Source: DASRJX01 sp035649235 | GTDB lineage: Bacteria; Acidobacteriota; Polarisedimenticolia; Gp22-AA2 | Reading direction: 5' to 3' | Assembly (NCBI GenBank): GCA_035649235.1 | Contig: DASRJX010000041.1 | Coordinates: 1-37,675 of the forward strand | DNA: 37,675 bases | In this document: positions 7,457-16,157 of the stretch, one piece after another | Layout of the letters: every line of letters starts with the position of its first letter | Numbering within the stretch: the first letter of the stretch is position 1 | Position numbers and translations under genes: made by a program | The notes under the pieces: model-generated | Seen by the model: only the letters and a program-made list of their open reading frames with translations | Databases searched by the model: none | Told to the model about the DNA's origin: nothing

Positions 7457-8851
7457 TTACCTGGCGGCGGGAAGCGGCTCGACGGTTCCGGCGGCGGCCG
7501 GGACGGCGACCAGCCCCTGCGAGGCCTCCAGCACCGCGCCCGACAGGATGTCCAGGCCTTCCTCCAGCTGCTCCTCGGTGATCACCAGCGGCATCAGGGT
7601 GCGCAGGACATTGCCGTAGGTTCCGGCCCCGATCACGAGGAGGCCGCGCTCGTAGCAGAGCCGGACGATCGACTGGACCAGGTCCTTGGCCGGCTCTTTC
7701 GTGGTCCGGTCCTTGACGAACTCCATGGCCTGCATCGCGCCGGCGCCGCGCACGTTGCCGACCAGCGGGCATTTCTTCCAGAGGCCCTCGAACGAGGCCC
7801 GCACGCGCTCGCCGATCTTCCTGGCCTTGTCGGGAAGGTTGTGCTTCTCGAACTGATCGATGACCGCCAGGGCGGCCGCGCAGGCCACCGGGTTGCCGCC
7901 GAAGGTCCCGCCGATGCTGCCCTCCTGCGGAGCGTCCATGATCTCCGCCCGGCCGGTGATCGAGGACAGCGGCAGGCCGCCGGCGATCGACTTGGAGGCC
8001 ACCAGGATGTCGGGCTCCAGTCCGTAATGCTCCGAGGCCCACATGCGGCCCGTCCGCCCGAACCCCGACTGCACCTCGTCGGCAATGATCAGGATGCCGT
8101 GCTGGCGGCAGATCCTGGCGAGCACGGGATAGTACTCGGGCGGCGGCATGACGAAGCCGCCCTCTCCAAGCACCGGCTCGACCAGGAGCGCCGCCACGGT
8201 GTCCGGCTCCACGTAGCGCTGGAAGAAGTCCTCGAGGAAGTGCCCGCACTCGATGTTGCAGCCGGGGTACTTCTTCCCCCACGGGCAGCGATAGCAGTAG
8301 GCGTACGGCATGCGGTGCGTCTCCCCGGCGTAGGGACCGAAATGGTCCTTGTAGGGGCGCACCTTGCTGGTGAGCGACATCGCCAGGAGCGTCCGGCCGT
8401 GGAACGCGTCCTCGAAGCAGATCACCCCGGGACGCCGCGTGAAGGAGCGAGCCACCTTGACCGCGTTCTCGACCGCCTCCGCGCCGCTGTTGGCGAAGAA
8501 GGTCTTCTTGGGGAAGGTGCCGGGCGTGATCCGGTTCATGGCTTCGGCGAGGCGGAGGTACGGCTCGTTCATGGTCACGTGGAAGCAGGAGTGCAGGAAC
8601 TTCTCCGCCTGCTGCTGCACGGCGCGCACGACCGGCCCCGGCGCGTGACCCACGTTCAGGGCGCCGATCCCGCCTGCGAAGTCGATGAGCCGGTTGCCGT
8701 CGACGTCCTCGATCATCGCCCCCTCCCCCCGGGCGATGACCAGAGGCGTGATGTTGTAGACGCCGCGGGGAACGGCCTCCTGACGGGCGGCGAGGAGCTC
8801 CTGCGACCTCGGCCCCGGCACCGGGGTCTTCAGCACGACGTGCTTTCTCAT
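7457..8851 (-). CDS. gabT: class III aminotransferase, 4-aminobutyrate (GABA) aminotransferase
   Basis: A 464-residue PLP enzyme that most likely transfers the amino group of GABA to 2-oxoglutarate, giving succinate semialdehyde. The PLP lysine is K287 (VASKSIAGG) and the cofactor Asp is D258 (IADEVQSGFGRTG); HGRT at about 151-154 is also typical. An inserted Cys motif, C186-x2-C189-x8-C198-x3-C202, is shared with GABA-aminotransferase-like proteins of some archaea and bacteria. Its ATG overlaps the stop of the upstream aldehyde dehydrogenase (ATGA at 8851-8848). The pair matches the two steps of the GABA shunt. Related class III enzymes act on other omega-amino acids, so the exact substrate is inferred. 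Confidence 0.88.
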   Translation of the reverse strand: MRKHVVLKTPVPGPRSQELLAARQEAVPRGVYNITPLVIARGEGAMIEDVDGNRLIDFAGGIGALNVGHAPGPVVRAVQQQAEKFLHSCFHVTMNEPYLRLAEAMNRITPGTFPKKTFFANSGAEAVENAVKVARSFTRRPGVICFEDAFHGRTLLAMSLTSKVRPYKDHFGPYAGETHRMPYAYCYRCPWGKKYPGCNIECGHFLEDFFQRYVEPDTVAALLVEPVLGEGGFVMPPPEYYPVLARICRQHGILIIADEVQSGFGRTGRMWASEHYGLEPDILVASKSIAGGLPLSSITGRAEIMDAPQEGSIGGTFGGNPVACAAALAVIDQFEKHNLPDKARKIGERVRASFEGLWKKCPLVGNVRGAGAMQAMEFVKDRTTKEPAKDLVQSIVRLCYERGLLVIGAGTYGNVLRTLMPLVITEEQLEEGLDILSGAVLEASQGLVAVPAAAGTVEPLPAAR

Positions 8852-10347
8852 CTCGTGGACCTCTTCGGCTTCTTCGGCATGACGCCCTTCCAGCGATACG
8901 GATACCAGTATGGCTTGGCTTCCACCCGGTAGTCCATGTGGACGTGCTTCGGCTCACGGAAGGCGTCCAGGCCCTCGATCCCGAGTTCCCGCCCCATGCC
9001 CGACATCCGCATCCCGCCGAACGGGCCGGCGTCGTTGTCGGTCAGCGGATCGTTGATCCAGAACGTCCCGGCATGCACGTTCTCCATGGCGTACATGGCG
9101 CGCTCGAGGCTGCTGGTATAGATGCTGGCGCCGAGCCCGTAGGTCGAGTCGTCGGCCAGGCGCACGGCCTCTTCGATCCCCTTGACGGGTACAAGAGGCG
9201 CGATGGGCCCGAAGGTCTCCGAGCGCATCAGCGACATCTCGTGCGTGACGTCCACCAGGACGGTCGGCTCGAAGAAGTAGCCCCTCTTGAGATGCGGCGG
9301 TCTGCGGCCGCCGCACAGGATCCGGGCGCCCTGGGAGGTCGCCTCTTCGATCGTGCGCTCGATCTTCTGGCGGTGCGACTCACGGATGAGAGGCCCGCAA
9401 TCGATGTCCGGTCCCAGCGGATCGCCCAGCCGCAGCCGCTTCGCGGCCCGCACGAACCTCGCCACGAACTCGTCGAAGATGCTCTCGAAGACGTAGAAGC
9501 GCTCACCCGAGGTGCAGACCTGCCCCATGTTGAGGAACGCGGCCCAGACAGCCCCGCGCGCGGCGACGTCCACGTCGACGTCGTCGCAGACGATGAACGG
9601 ATCGTTCCCGCCGAGCTCGAGGTTCAGCTTCTTGAGCGACGGCGCCGCCGCCTGGGCGATCGCCCGGCCCGTGGCGATGCTGCCGGTGAAGGCGACCAGG
9701 CTCACGTCGGGGTGCGTCACGAGCGGCTCGCCGACCTCCGGCCCGTACCCGGTGACGATGTTGACCACGCCCTTGCCGAACAGCCCGAAATCCTCCGCCA
9801 GCATCAGCGTCGAGAGCGGGGTCTCCTCACTGGGCTTGATGACCAGCGTGTTCCCGGCCGCCAGGGCCGGCGCCGCCTTCCAGCACAGGAGCAGGAGCGG
9901 ATAGTTCCAGGGGACGATGCAGACGACGACGCCGTACGGTTCCTTGCGGACGAAGTTGACCTGATGGCGGAAGACCGGTGCTATCACCTTCCCCGCCTGG
10001 TCGCGCGCCAGCTCGCCGTAGTAGTCGAAGACGCCGGCGCACCACTCGACCTCGTCCAGGTTCTCGATCAGCGGCTTGCCGCCCTCGAGGGTCATCTGCC
10101 GGGCGATGGCGCGGTGCTTCTCCCGGAGCCGCGCCGCGAACCGGTGCAGCAGGGCGGCGCGCTCGATCCCGGGCGTGAAGCGCCAGTCCCGGAACGCCTC
10201 CGCGGCGGCGGCGACCGCCCGGTCGGCGTCGCGCTCGTCGGCCCGCGGCACGCGTCCCACGATCCGCTCGGTGGCGGGATTGTCGACCTCGAACGTGCGT
10301 CGCGTCCCGCTCGCCGCGCGCTTCCCCCCGATCCACATACTGGTCAC
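8848..10347 (-). CDS. NAD(P)-dependent aldehyde dehydrogenase
   Basis: A 499-residue ALDH-superfamily enzyme with the full catalytic set: N148 in PWNYP, E244 in LELGG and nucleophile C278 in GQVCTSGERF. With gabT translated from the same message it probably oxidises succinate semialdehyde to succinate. It could equally oxidise 4-aminobutanal made by the putrescine aminotransferases 6 kb upstream. The sequence also resembles betaine-aldehyde dehydrogenases, so substrate cannot be fixed. Start is GTG at 10347; ATG at 10338 is an alternative three codons in, and neither has a strong ribosome site. A TATAAT box lies at the end of otsA, 84 bases upstream, so this pair may have its own promoter inside the larger run of genes. 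Confidence 0.92.
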   Translation of the reverse strand: MTSMWIGGKRAASGTRRTFEVDNPATERIVGRVPRADERDADRAVAAAAEAFRDWRFTPGIERAALLHRFAARLREKHRAIARQMTLEGGKPLIENLDEVEWCAGVFDYYGELARDQAGKVIAPVFRHQVNFVRKEPYGVVVCIVPWNYPLLLLCWKAAPALAAGNTLVIKPSEETPLSTLMLAEDFGLFGKGVVNIVTGYGPEVGEPLVTHPDVSLVAFTGSIATGRAIAQAAAPSLKKLNLELGGNDPFIVCDDVDVDVAARGAVWAAFLNMGQVCTSGERFYVFESIFDEFVARFVRAAKRLRLGDPLGPDIDCGPLIRESHRQKIERTIEEATSQGARILCGGRRPPHLKRGYFFEPTVLVDVTHEMSLMRSETFGPIAPLVPVKGIEEAVRLADDSTYGLGASIYTSSLERAMYAMENVHAGTFWINDPLTDNDAGPFGGMRMSGMGRELGIEGLDAFREPKHVHMDYRVEAKPYWYPYRWKGVMPKKPKRSTR

Positions 10348-10430
10348 GACCGGCCCCCCAGGACGGAACTGCGGACGCCGTCCGACCGGCGCGGCGCGCC
10401 GGCAGCGGCTGGTCCGCCGTCCGGCGCGGC

Positions 10431-10436
10431 ATTATA
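10431..10436 (-). promoter_or_regulatory. consensus -10 box (TATAAT) of the aldehyde dehydrogenase-gabT pair
   Basis: The minus-strand sequence GGGTATAATGCC overlaps the otsA stop codon TAA. It is a perfect -10 hexamer in very GC-rich DNA, 84 bases before the dehydrogenase start. No good -35 is seen. Confidence 0.45.
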
Positions 10437-11895
10437 CCCGCCGGTCGCCCGAGCCTCGCCGGCGGCCTTCCAGGCCCAGGACCTTCCCGACGGCCTCGCG
10501 CGCCCTGGCGCTTCCGAGGTCCTGGATGAACCGGCGCGCCCACTCGGAGGCGGTCTCCCGCCGCACGCGGGAGAGCAGGGCCGCGTGACGCTCCCGTCTC
10601 TCGGCGAGCGGCATGACCAGCGCCCGGTGCATGCCGCTGGCGACGTCCGCAGTGATGAACGGATTCACCAGGAGCGCTTCCTCGAGCTGCTGTGCGGCGC
10701 CGGCGCTGCGGCTGAGGACGAGAACGCCGGGATCGTCGGGGTCCTGGGCGGCGACGAACTCCTTCGCCACCAGGTTCATGCCGTCCCGCAGCGGCGTGAC
10801 GAGGCCGACGTCGGCCTGCCGGTAGAGCCGGGCCAGGAAGCCGCGCTCGTAGGCCCGGTACAGGTAACGGATGGGGACCCAGTCGTGCTCGCCGAGCTCG
10901 CCGTTGATCCGCCCCAGGAGGGACTCGATGCGGCGCCTCTGCTCGCCGTACTCCGGGACCTCCTCGCGGCTGGGGGAGGCGATCTGCACGAACACCACCC
11001 GCTTCCGCCACTCGTCATGGCGGCGCACGAGACGCTCGAAGGCCTGGATTCGCTCCGGGATGCCCTTGGTGTAGTCGAGGCGGTCGACCCCCAGGATCAG
11101 GGCGCGGTCGCGCAGGGCGCGGATGAGCGTGCCGCTGCGCTTGCTCCCGCCTGAGTCGCCTGCCGTGCGCCGGAAGTCGTCCGGCTCGATCCCGACCGGA
11201 TAGGTCGCGACGCGCTGGCGCCGGCCGCGGGCCTGCAGCCAGACGTCGTCCCAGGAGGCTTGCAGCAGGCGGCGGGCGCAGTGGACGTAGTTCTCCAGAA
11301 AGCCCGGCACGTGGAAGCCGATCACGTCGTAGTGCAGCAAAGCCTCGAGCGCGTCCTCGGGCTGCGGCAGGATCTGCCACATCTCCAGCGGCGGGAACGG
11401 CGTGTGCAGGAAGAAGCCGATCGATCCACGCCAGCCGCGCTGCCGCAGCTCCCGCCCGACCAGGAAGAGGTGGTAGTCGTGCACCCAGACGAGATCGTCG
11501 GGCCTCAGGATCCCGCAGAGGGCATCGGCGAACCGGCCCTGGATTCTGCGGTAGACCTCCTCGTGGGCCAGCCGGATTCTGGCCTTCCCCTGGAAGCAGT
11601 GGAGGAGCGGCCAAAGGGTCTGGTTGCAGTACCCATGGTAGTAGGCGTCGATCTCGTCGTCGGTCAGCGCCAGGCCGCAGAGCTCGACGCCGTCCAGAAC
11701 TCCCCGCGAGGCCCACCCGGGGCGCTCGCGATCGGCGCTCCGTCCGCTCCAGCCGACCCAGACGCTCCCGGGGCGGCTGCGCAGGGCGCCGAGGACCGCC
11801 GTGGCGAGCCCGCCGACGGGGGCGCCGCGCTCTCCGATCCCGCTCTTCGGCCGGCCGCCGGGCAGGCGATTCGAGACGACGACGAGGCGGCTCAC
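10432..11895 (-). CDS. otsA: alpha,alpha-trehalose-phosphate synthase
   Basis: A 487-residue GT20 glycosyltransferase that joins UDP-glucose (or another NDP-glucose) and glucose 6-phosphate to trehalose 6-phosphate. Family motifs are VVVSNRLPG at 5-13, GGLATAV at 28-34, WVHDYH at 137-142, HTPFPP at 164-169 and VDRLDYTKGIPER at 270-282, which includes the nucleotide-sugar binding Arg and Lys. Length matches the E. coli enzyme. The GTG at 11895 overlaps the otsB stop (GTGA), so the phosphatase and synthase are coupled. The frame is open further upstream, but there it runs antiparallel to no recognisable domain. It is the last gene of the trehalose operon. Confidence 0.95.
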   Translation of the reverse strand: MSRLVVVSNRLPGGRPKSGIGERGAPVGGLATAVLGALRSRPGSVWVGWSGRSADRERPGWASRGVLDGVELCGLALTDDEIDAYYHGYCNQTLWPLLHCFQGKARIRLAHEEVYRRIQGRFADALCGILRPDDLVWVHDYHLFLVGRELRQRGWRGSIGFFLHTPFPPLEMWQILPQPEDALEALLHYDVIGFHVPGFLENYVHCARRLLQASWDDVWLQARGRRQRVATYPVGIEPDDFRRTAGDSGGSKRSGTLIRALRDRALILGVDRLDYTKGIPERIQAFERLVRRHDEWRKRVVFVQIASPSREEVPEYGEQRRRIESLLGRINGELGEHDWVPIRYLYRAYERGFLARLYRQADVGLVTPLRDGMNLVAKEFVAAQDPDDPGVLVLSRSAGAAQQLEEALLVNPFITADVASGMHRALVMPLAERRERHAALLSRVRRETASEWARRFIQDLGSARAREAVGKVLGLEGRRRGSGDRRV

Positions 11896-12728
11896 GACGC
11901 CCTCCCCGTCGCCGCCGGCCGGGCCGTCTCGACGGAGACCACCCATCGTCTCAGGAACGCGATGACCTCCTCCGGGCCGGCGAGCCGGTGCTGCGCATGC
12001 GAGTCCCTCTCGGCGAGCCCGACCCGGATGCCGGCGCCGCGCCCCGCGAGCGCCCGGAAGGCGTCCTCGTCTGTCCACTCGTCGCCGAGGTAGATCGAAA
12101 AGACGCCCGGGGGGCAGGTGGAGAGGATGTCTCTGACAGCGGACCCCTTGTCGCGATCCGTGGCGCGCAGCTCCATGCCGCCGTCGATCGGCTGGAGGCT
12201 GAGGCCGGCCGGAGGCTTCTCCGCGAGCCAGAGATCACCGAACGACCCGGCCGCGCGGGACGCCGCTTCCTCCGGCATGCCGCGCGTGTGGAGGACCAGG
12301 GAGGTCCGCTTCTCCTCCAGCCGCTCCCCCCACGGCTCCCGTCGCGCGGCGGCCGCCACGCGGGCCAGGGACCCGGCCACCGAGGGAGGGAGAGGGTGGC
12401 GCGACAGGCCCGTCCCGGGATCCCAGATCTCCCAGCCGTGCTCGCCCACGAGGGTGATGCCTCCCACCTCCAGCAGCCGCCGCAGCTGGGCCACGGGGCG
12501 GCCCGAGATCACGGCGACCCGCGTCCCGGATGCGGTGATGCGCTCGAGGAGGGGCGCCGCCCCGGGCACCGGATGCGCCTCGAGCGGATCGACGTGGAAC
12601 GGGGCAAGGGTGCCGTCGTAGTCCATCAGGAGCAGCCGGTGCTCCGCGTCCCTCGCCTCCGCCCAGAGCGCCTCGGCCAGGTCCTCCACCCGGCCCGGCG
12701 CCTCGGGCCCTTCAGGCGATCTCGACAC
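11892..12728 (-). CDS. otsB: trehalose-6-phosphate phosphatase
   Basis: A 278-residue HAD-superfamily phosphatase that releases trehalose from trehalose 6-phosphate. HAD motif I is D36-Y-D38-G-T (LLLMDYDGTL), motif II includes S75 (VISGR), motif III K194 (DKGSAV), and motif IV GDEWTDED at 215-222. The C2-type cap lies between motifs II and III. Start is GTG at 12728, inside the 3' end of the TreT-like gene (17-base overlap), with GGAG about nine bases upstream. It is coupled to otsA downstream. Identification is firm. Confidence 0.94.
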   Translation of the reverse strand: MSRSPEGPEAPGRVEDLAEALWAEARDAEHRLLLMDYDGTLAPFHVDPLEAHPVPGAAPLLERITASGTRVAVISGRPVAQLRRLLEVGGITLVGEHGWEIWDPGTGLSRHPLPPSVAGSLARVAAAARREPWGERLEEKRTSLVLHTRGMPEEAASRAAGSFGDLWLAEKPPAGLSLQPIDGGMELRATDRDKGSAVRDILSTCPPGVFSIYLGDEWTDEDAFRALAGRGAGIRVGLAERDSHAQHRLAGPEEVIAFLRRWVVSVETARPAATGRAS

Positions 12729-13950
12729 GATCGGTCGCTCCGTGCTGCAGGGCCAGCATGAGGGTCAGATACTGCTCGAGGTGGCGGGTCAGCAGGAAGT
12801 TCTCGCGCACGAACCGTCTCGCCTTGAGCGACATCGTCGCCATGGTCTGCGGGCGGTTCAGCAGGTAGCGGATGCGGAAGGCCGCCCCTTCCGGCGTCCT
12901 GACGAGGAATCCGGTGTGGTAGTCGATGACCTGCAGGACGATACCGCCCGCCTCTCCGCCGATGACTGGCTTCCCCTTCCAGAGGGCCTCGGTCACGGTC
13001 AGCCCGAACCCCTCGCGCAGGGATTTCTGCAGGACCAGATCGGCGCGGCGCTGCAGCGCGTTGATCTCCCGGTGAGCGTCGGGCGGGAGCAGCAGCAGAT
13101 GCACGTCCGGATCGCCGGCGGCCGCCTCGCGCACCTCCTCGTAGACGACCTCCCCTTCCGGATCGTCGCTGGCGGTGCCGCCCGCGAGAACCAGCTGGAT
13201 CGGCACGTTCCGCCGGGCGATTTGATAGGCGCGGATCACGCCCACCGGATCCTTGAAGCGATCGAAGCGGGACACCTGCAGCATCACGGGGCGCAGTGGG
13301 TCCAGGCCGTGCCGCGCGGCGACGGCGTCGATCTCCTCCTGCGGCAGCTCGATGTTCTTGTCGCTCAGCGGATCGATGCTGGGCGGGATGAGGTATTGAG
13401 GGTGCGGCAGCGGCTGGGCGAAGGCGGCCAGCGAGTAGACGCTGGCGTCGTAGCGCGACACCGTCTCCCGGATGTACTTCCAGGCCGGACGGTGCGGCCG
13501 GCTGATGTCGATGTGACAGCGCCAGACCCAGCGCCCGCGGCGGCGGGGAACGAAGCGCAGCAGGGCGGCCGGCTGGGGATCGTGTATGAACACGAAATCG
13601 GCCTCCGACAGCACGCCCTGCAGCCGGCGGGCGTTCTCCTGGTTGACCTGCTGGTAGAGGTCGAGCTGGCGCTGCGTGATCGGGGCCGGCATCCCCTGCA
13701 GGGTGTTATGGAACGCCTTGGTGACCCCATAGAACTCCGCGGGAGCCTCCATGACCTCCCAGCGCGCCTTGAGGCCGAGCTCCTCCGAGAGCGGCACGAG
13801 GCGCGCCAGGATCTCGGCCACGCCCCCGCCGATCCGCGTGGAGTTGACGTGCAGGACGGTGCGGCCGGCCAGCGGTCGGGCGAGCTTCTGGAGCTGCTCG
13901 ATCGCCTCCGGGCCGGCAGCCTCGACGTAGTCCGAGAGCCGGGCCCTCAC
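12712..13950 (-). CDS. treT: trehalose glycosyltransferring synthase (TreT-like), GT4 family
   Basis: A 412-residue GT-B glycosyltransferase that resembles TreT, which makes trehalose directly and reversibly from NDP-glucose and glucose. The N-terminal Gly loop is TRIGGGVAEIL at about 38-48. The donor-site residues are R228 and K233 (VSRFDRFKD), and the GT4 E-x7-E pair is E313/E321 (EGFGLTVTEALWKGKPVIGG). The length is that of the known archaeal TreT. Members of this clade were sometimes annotated as trehalose phosphorylase, which remains possible. GTG at 13950 overlaps the stop of the DUF5752-like gene (GTGA). Its presence beside otsA/otsB means this operon encodes two separate routes to trehalose. 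Confidence 0.85.
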   Translation of the reverse strand: MRARLSDYVEAAGPEAIEQLQKLARPLAGRTVLHVNSTRIGGGVAEILARLVPLSEELGLKARWEVMEAPAEFYGVTKAFHNTLQGMPAPITQRQLDLYQQVNQENARRLQGVLSEADFVFIHDPQPAALLRFVPRRRGRWVWRCHIDISRPHRPAWKYIRETVSRYDASVYSLAAFAQPLPHPQYLIPPSIDPLSDKNIELPQEEIDAVAARHGLDPLRPVMLQVSRFDRFKDPVGVIRAYQIARRNVPIQLVLAGGTASDDPEGEVVYEEVREAAAGDPDVHLLLLPPDAHREINALQRRADLVLQKSLREGFGLTVTEALWKGKPVIGGEAGGIVLQVIDYHTGFLVRTPEGAAFRIRYLLNRPQTMATMSLKARRFVRENFLLTRHLEQYLTLMLALQHGATDRVEIA

Positions 13951-14633
13951 CGGCCGGCCTCAGCAGAAGCGTCGTCCGTGAAGCAGCGGGCGATCCGCTC
14001 CCGCGTCTCGGTCAGGGACCAGAGGTGGAAATCGACCGCCGCCAGGCGGCGCCGCACCTCGTCGTAGGCCTCCCCCCAGTCCTTGAGCCAGAGCGAGTAG
14101 TCGTCGGTCCGCTCGGGGGTGCGGCGGCGCGCATCCACGAAGTGGAAGAAGATGCTCCCCGGCGTGGCGCGCGGGATGTGGGCCGCCAGGTCGCTCGGCG
14201 TCGCCGCCCGCAGGCCGGTGTCGATGATCACGTACTGCGACCGCAGGAAATGGAACTCCCGTCCGGGCGCCCCGGGAGGGGCGTCCACGACCTCCGCCAG
14301 CCGGTCCTCGACGACGTCCAGCAGGTGCGCTCTCAGATCTTCGAGGTCGGCGAAATCGATCGGCTCGATGACGGCCAGCCGCTCCGCCAGCCGCCTGTCG
14401 CCTAGCTGGCGGCGGGCCCAGAGAGCGAAGTCGTTGCGGTACTCGCGATCGTCGAAGCTCGGGCGCAGCAGCGAGTCGTAGAAGTGGTGCGACAGGCATT
14501 GCGTCGGCACGACCGAGATGTGGTCGCGCAGCTCGCGGAGCGTCTGCGCGCTGCGGCCGAGGGAGATGATCGTGAGGGCGCAGTCCATGACCTTGAACGG
14601 AGCGCGTGCCTGGTCGGACGGATCCGGCGTCAA
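13947..14633 (-). CDS. DUF5752-like protein of the trehalose operon, internally duplicated
   Basis: A 228-residue protein of unknown function. It looks like the DUF5752 family, which I recall beside trehalose and glycosyltransferase genes. No enzyme motif is recognised and there is no signal peptide or membrane segment, so it is cytoplasmic. By eye, residues 13-105 and 127-215 repeat each other. Both have a Gly-turn (G26, G140), His at the same 12-residue spacing (H38/H50 and H152/H164, the latter in HHFYD and FHFVD), a conserved LW (71-72 and 181-182), and a matching RLA(V/A) helix end. TTG at 14633 is chosen because GGGAGG lies five bases upstream; the open frame reaches 14741 without better signals. 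It is the first gene of the operon and coupled to treT, so a role in trehalose control or synthesis is inferred. Confidence 0.75.
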   Translation of the reverse strand: MTPDPSDQARAPFKVMDCALTIISLGRSAQTLRELRDHISVVPTQCLSHHFYDSLLRPSFDDREYRNDFALWARRQLGDRRLAERLAVIEPIDFADLEDLRAHLLDVVEDRLAEVVDAPPGAPGREFHFLRSQYVIIDTGLRAATPSDLAAHIPRATPGSIFFHFVDARRRTPERTDDYSLWLKDWGEAYDEVRRRLAAVDFHLWSLTETRERIARCFTDDASAEAGR

Positions 14634-14673
14634 GGAATCCTCCCGATGGGTCGTTGCTGGGGTGATCACCGCG

Positions 14674-14679
14674 AGGATA
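14674..14679 (-). promoter_or_regulatory. possible -10 box (TATCCT) of the trehalose operon
   Basis: GCTATCCTCG lies about 40 bases upstream of the TTG start. The -35 region is poor. The 258-base gap between 14634 and 14891 holds no gene. Confidence 0.35.
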
Positions 14680-14891
14680 GCACGGCCGATGCCAGTCCCA
14701 CGCTCGGGTCTCCGCCGGGACGCGAACTCATTCGGAATCAAGCAGTTCGATAAGTCCGGGAGGAATCCATCGGGGGCGCCGGTCGGACGCGAGCGCCCCC
14801 ACCACCGTCACCTGGTCAGGACTCTCCGGACTCGCGGCATGACGCGAGCCATGCGGTGGTCGGTGACGACGGCGCGGGCCGCGCCGCCGCA

Positions 14892-16157
14892 TCAGATCGA
14901 CGCCATGGACGCCTCGAGCGCCTCGACCAGCCGGTCGAGGTACGGCTCGGGGATGTTGAGCGGCGGCTCGATCCGGATGACCTCCGGCCGGTTGAGCGCG
15001 TAGGCCACCAGGATGCGCCGTTCGAACAGGCTGCCGGCGAGCGCGGCGCCGAGGTCCTGATCGCGCATCTCGATGCCCAGCAGGAGCCCCCGTCCACGGA
15101 CCGCTAGGACCTTGTCGGGATGGCTCCGCTGCAGCCCGCGAAGCCGCTCCAGGAGGGCTGCGCCCAGCTGGGCCGAGCGCTCGGGAAGGCGGTCCCGGAC
15201 GGTGATCTCGATCGCCTTGGCGGCGGCGGTGGCGGCCAGCGGGTTGTTGCCGAAGGTCGACGAGTGATACATGGGGTTCTTGTGGAACGAGGCGAAGATC
15301 TCGTCCGTGGTCGTGAACGAGCCGCACGGGATGACGCCTCCGGACAGCGCCTTCGCCAGGCACAGGATGTCGGGCACCACCCCCCAGAGGTTGACGCCGA
15401 ACAGGGCGCCGATCCGGCCGAGGCCGGTCTGCACCTCGTCGGCGATCAGCAGCGCGCCGCGCCGCGTGCACGCCTCCCGGACCGCCGGAAAGTAGTCGTC
15501 CGGCGGCACGATCACCCCGCCCTCTCCCTGCACGGGCTCCAGGATGACCGCCGCGGTCTCCCGGGTGATGGCCGCCTCCATGGCGGAGGCGTCGCCGAAC
15601 GGAACGAACGATACGTCCGGCAGGAGGGGCTGGAACGGCTCGCGGAAGACCGGCCGGCCGGTCACGGAGAGCGATCCCAGAGACTTGCCGTGGAAGGCGT
15701 TGTGGGTGGAGACGAAGCCGCGCCGCCCGGTGTACAGCCGCGCCAGCTTGAGCGCCCCTTCCACCGCCTCCGTGCCGCTGTTGCAGAAGAACGTGCGCCG
15801 CAGCGCCCCCGGCGCGACCTCGGCGAGGCAGCGGGCGGCGTGCGCGGTGATCGGGTTCACCAGGTACTGGCTGTGCAGCGGCATCCGATCCATCTGCGAC
15901 TTGACCGCCGCGATCACCTCCGGGTGCCGGTGTCCGAGCGAGAAGATGCCGTATCCGCCGAGGCAGTCCATGTACTCCTCGCCGTAGACGTTCCGGATGA
16001 GGGACCCCTCGCCGCTCCACTCGACCAGGGCGCGATCGCGGTCCCGATCCTTGGTCTTGGGGAAGCGGCGCAGGAAGGCGTTCCAGTTGTCGATGCCTTC
16101 CGCGGCGACGGCCTCCTGCTCCTCGCGGCCGAGAGGATGATCGATCGGCAGCTTCAC
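14892..16157 (-). CDS. class III aminotransferase, putrescine/diamine type, second paralogue
   Basis: A 421-residue PLP-dependent omega-aminotransferase. The PLP lysine is K269 (CLAKALSGG), the cofactor Asp D240 (IADEVQTGLG), and AFHGKS lies at 154-159. HSSTFGNNPLA and the ending IRIEPPLNIP are typical of the putrescine/ornithine/acetylornithine branch. It is clearly related to the gene just upstream, for example in the DCLGGxGI and EPVQGEGG segments, but it lacks that protein's 90-residue N-terminal extension. The GTG at 16157 overlaps the upstream stop (GTGA), so the two paralogues are coupled. Substrate is uncertain: putrescine, cadaverine, lysine or ornithine are all possible. Frames that seem to run through both genes are not real fusions. 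Confidence 0.85.
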   Translation of the reverse strand: MKLPIDHPLGREEQEAVAAEGIDNWNAFLRRFPKTKDRDRDRALVEWSGEGSLIRNVYGEEYMDCLGGYGIFSLGHRHPEVIAAVKSQMDRMPLHSQYLVNPITAHAARCLAEVAPGALRRTFFCNSGTEAVEGALKLARLYTGRRGFVSTHNAFHGKSLGSLSVTGRPVFREPFQPLLPDVSFVPFGDASAMEAAITRETAAVILEPVQGEGGVIVPPDDYFPAVREACTRRGALLIADEVQTGLGRIGALFGVNLWGVVPDILCLAKALSGGVIPCGSFTTTDEIFASFHKNPMYHSSTFGNNPLAATAAAKAIEITVRDRLPERSAQLGAALLERLRGLQRSHPDKVLAVRGRGLLLGIEMRDQDLGAALAGSLFERRILVAYALNRPEVIRIEPPLNIPEPYLDRLVEALEASMASI

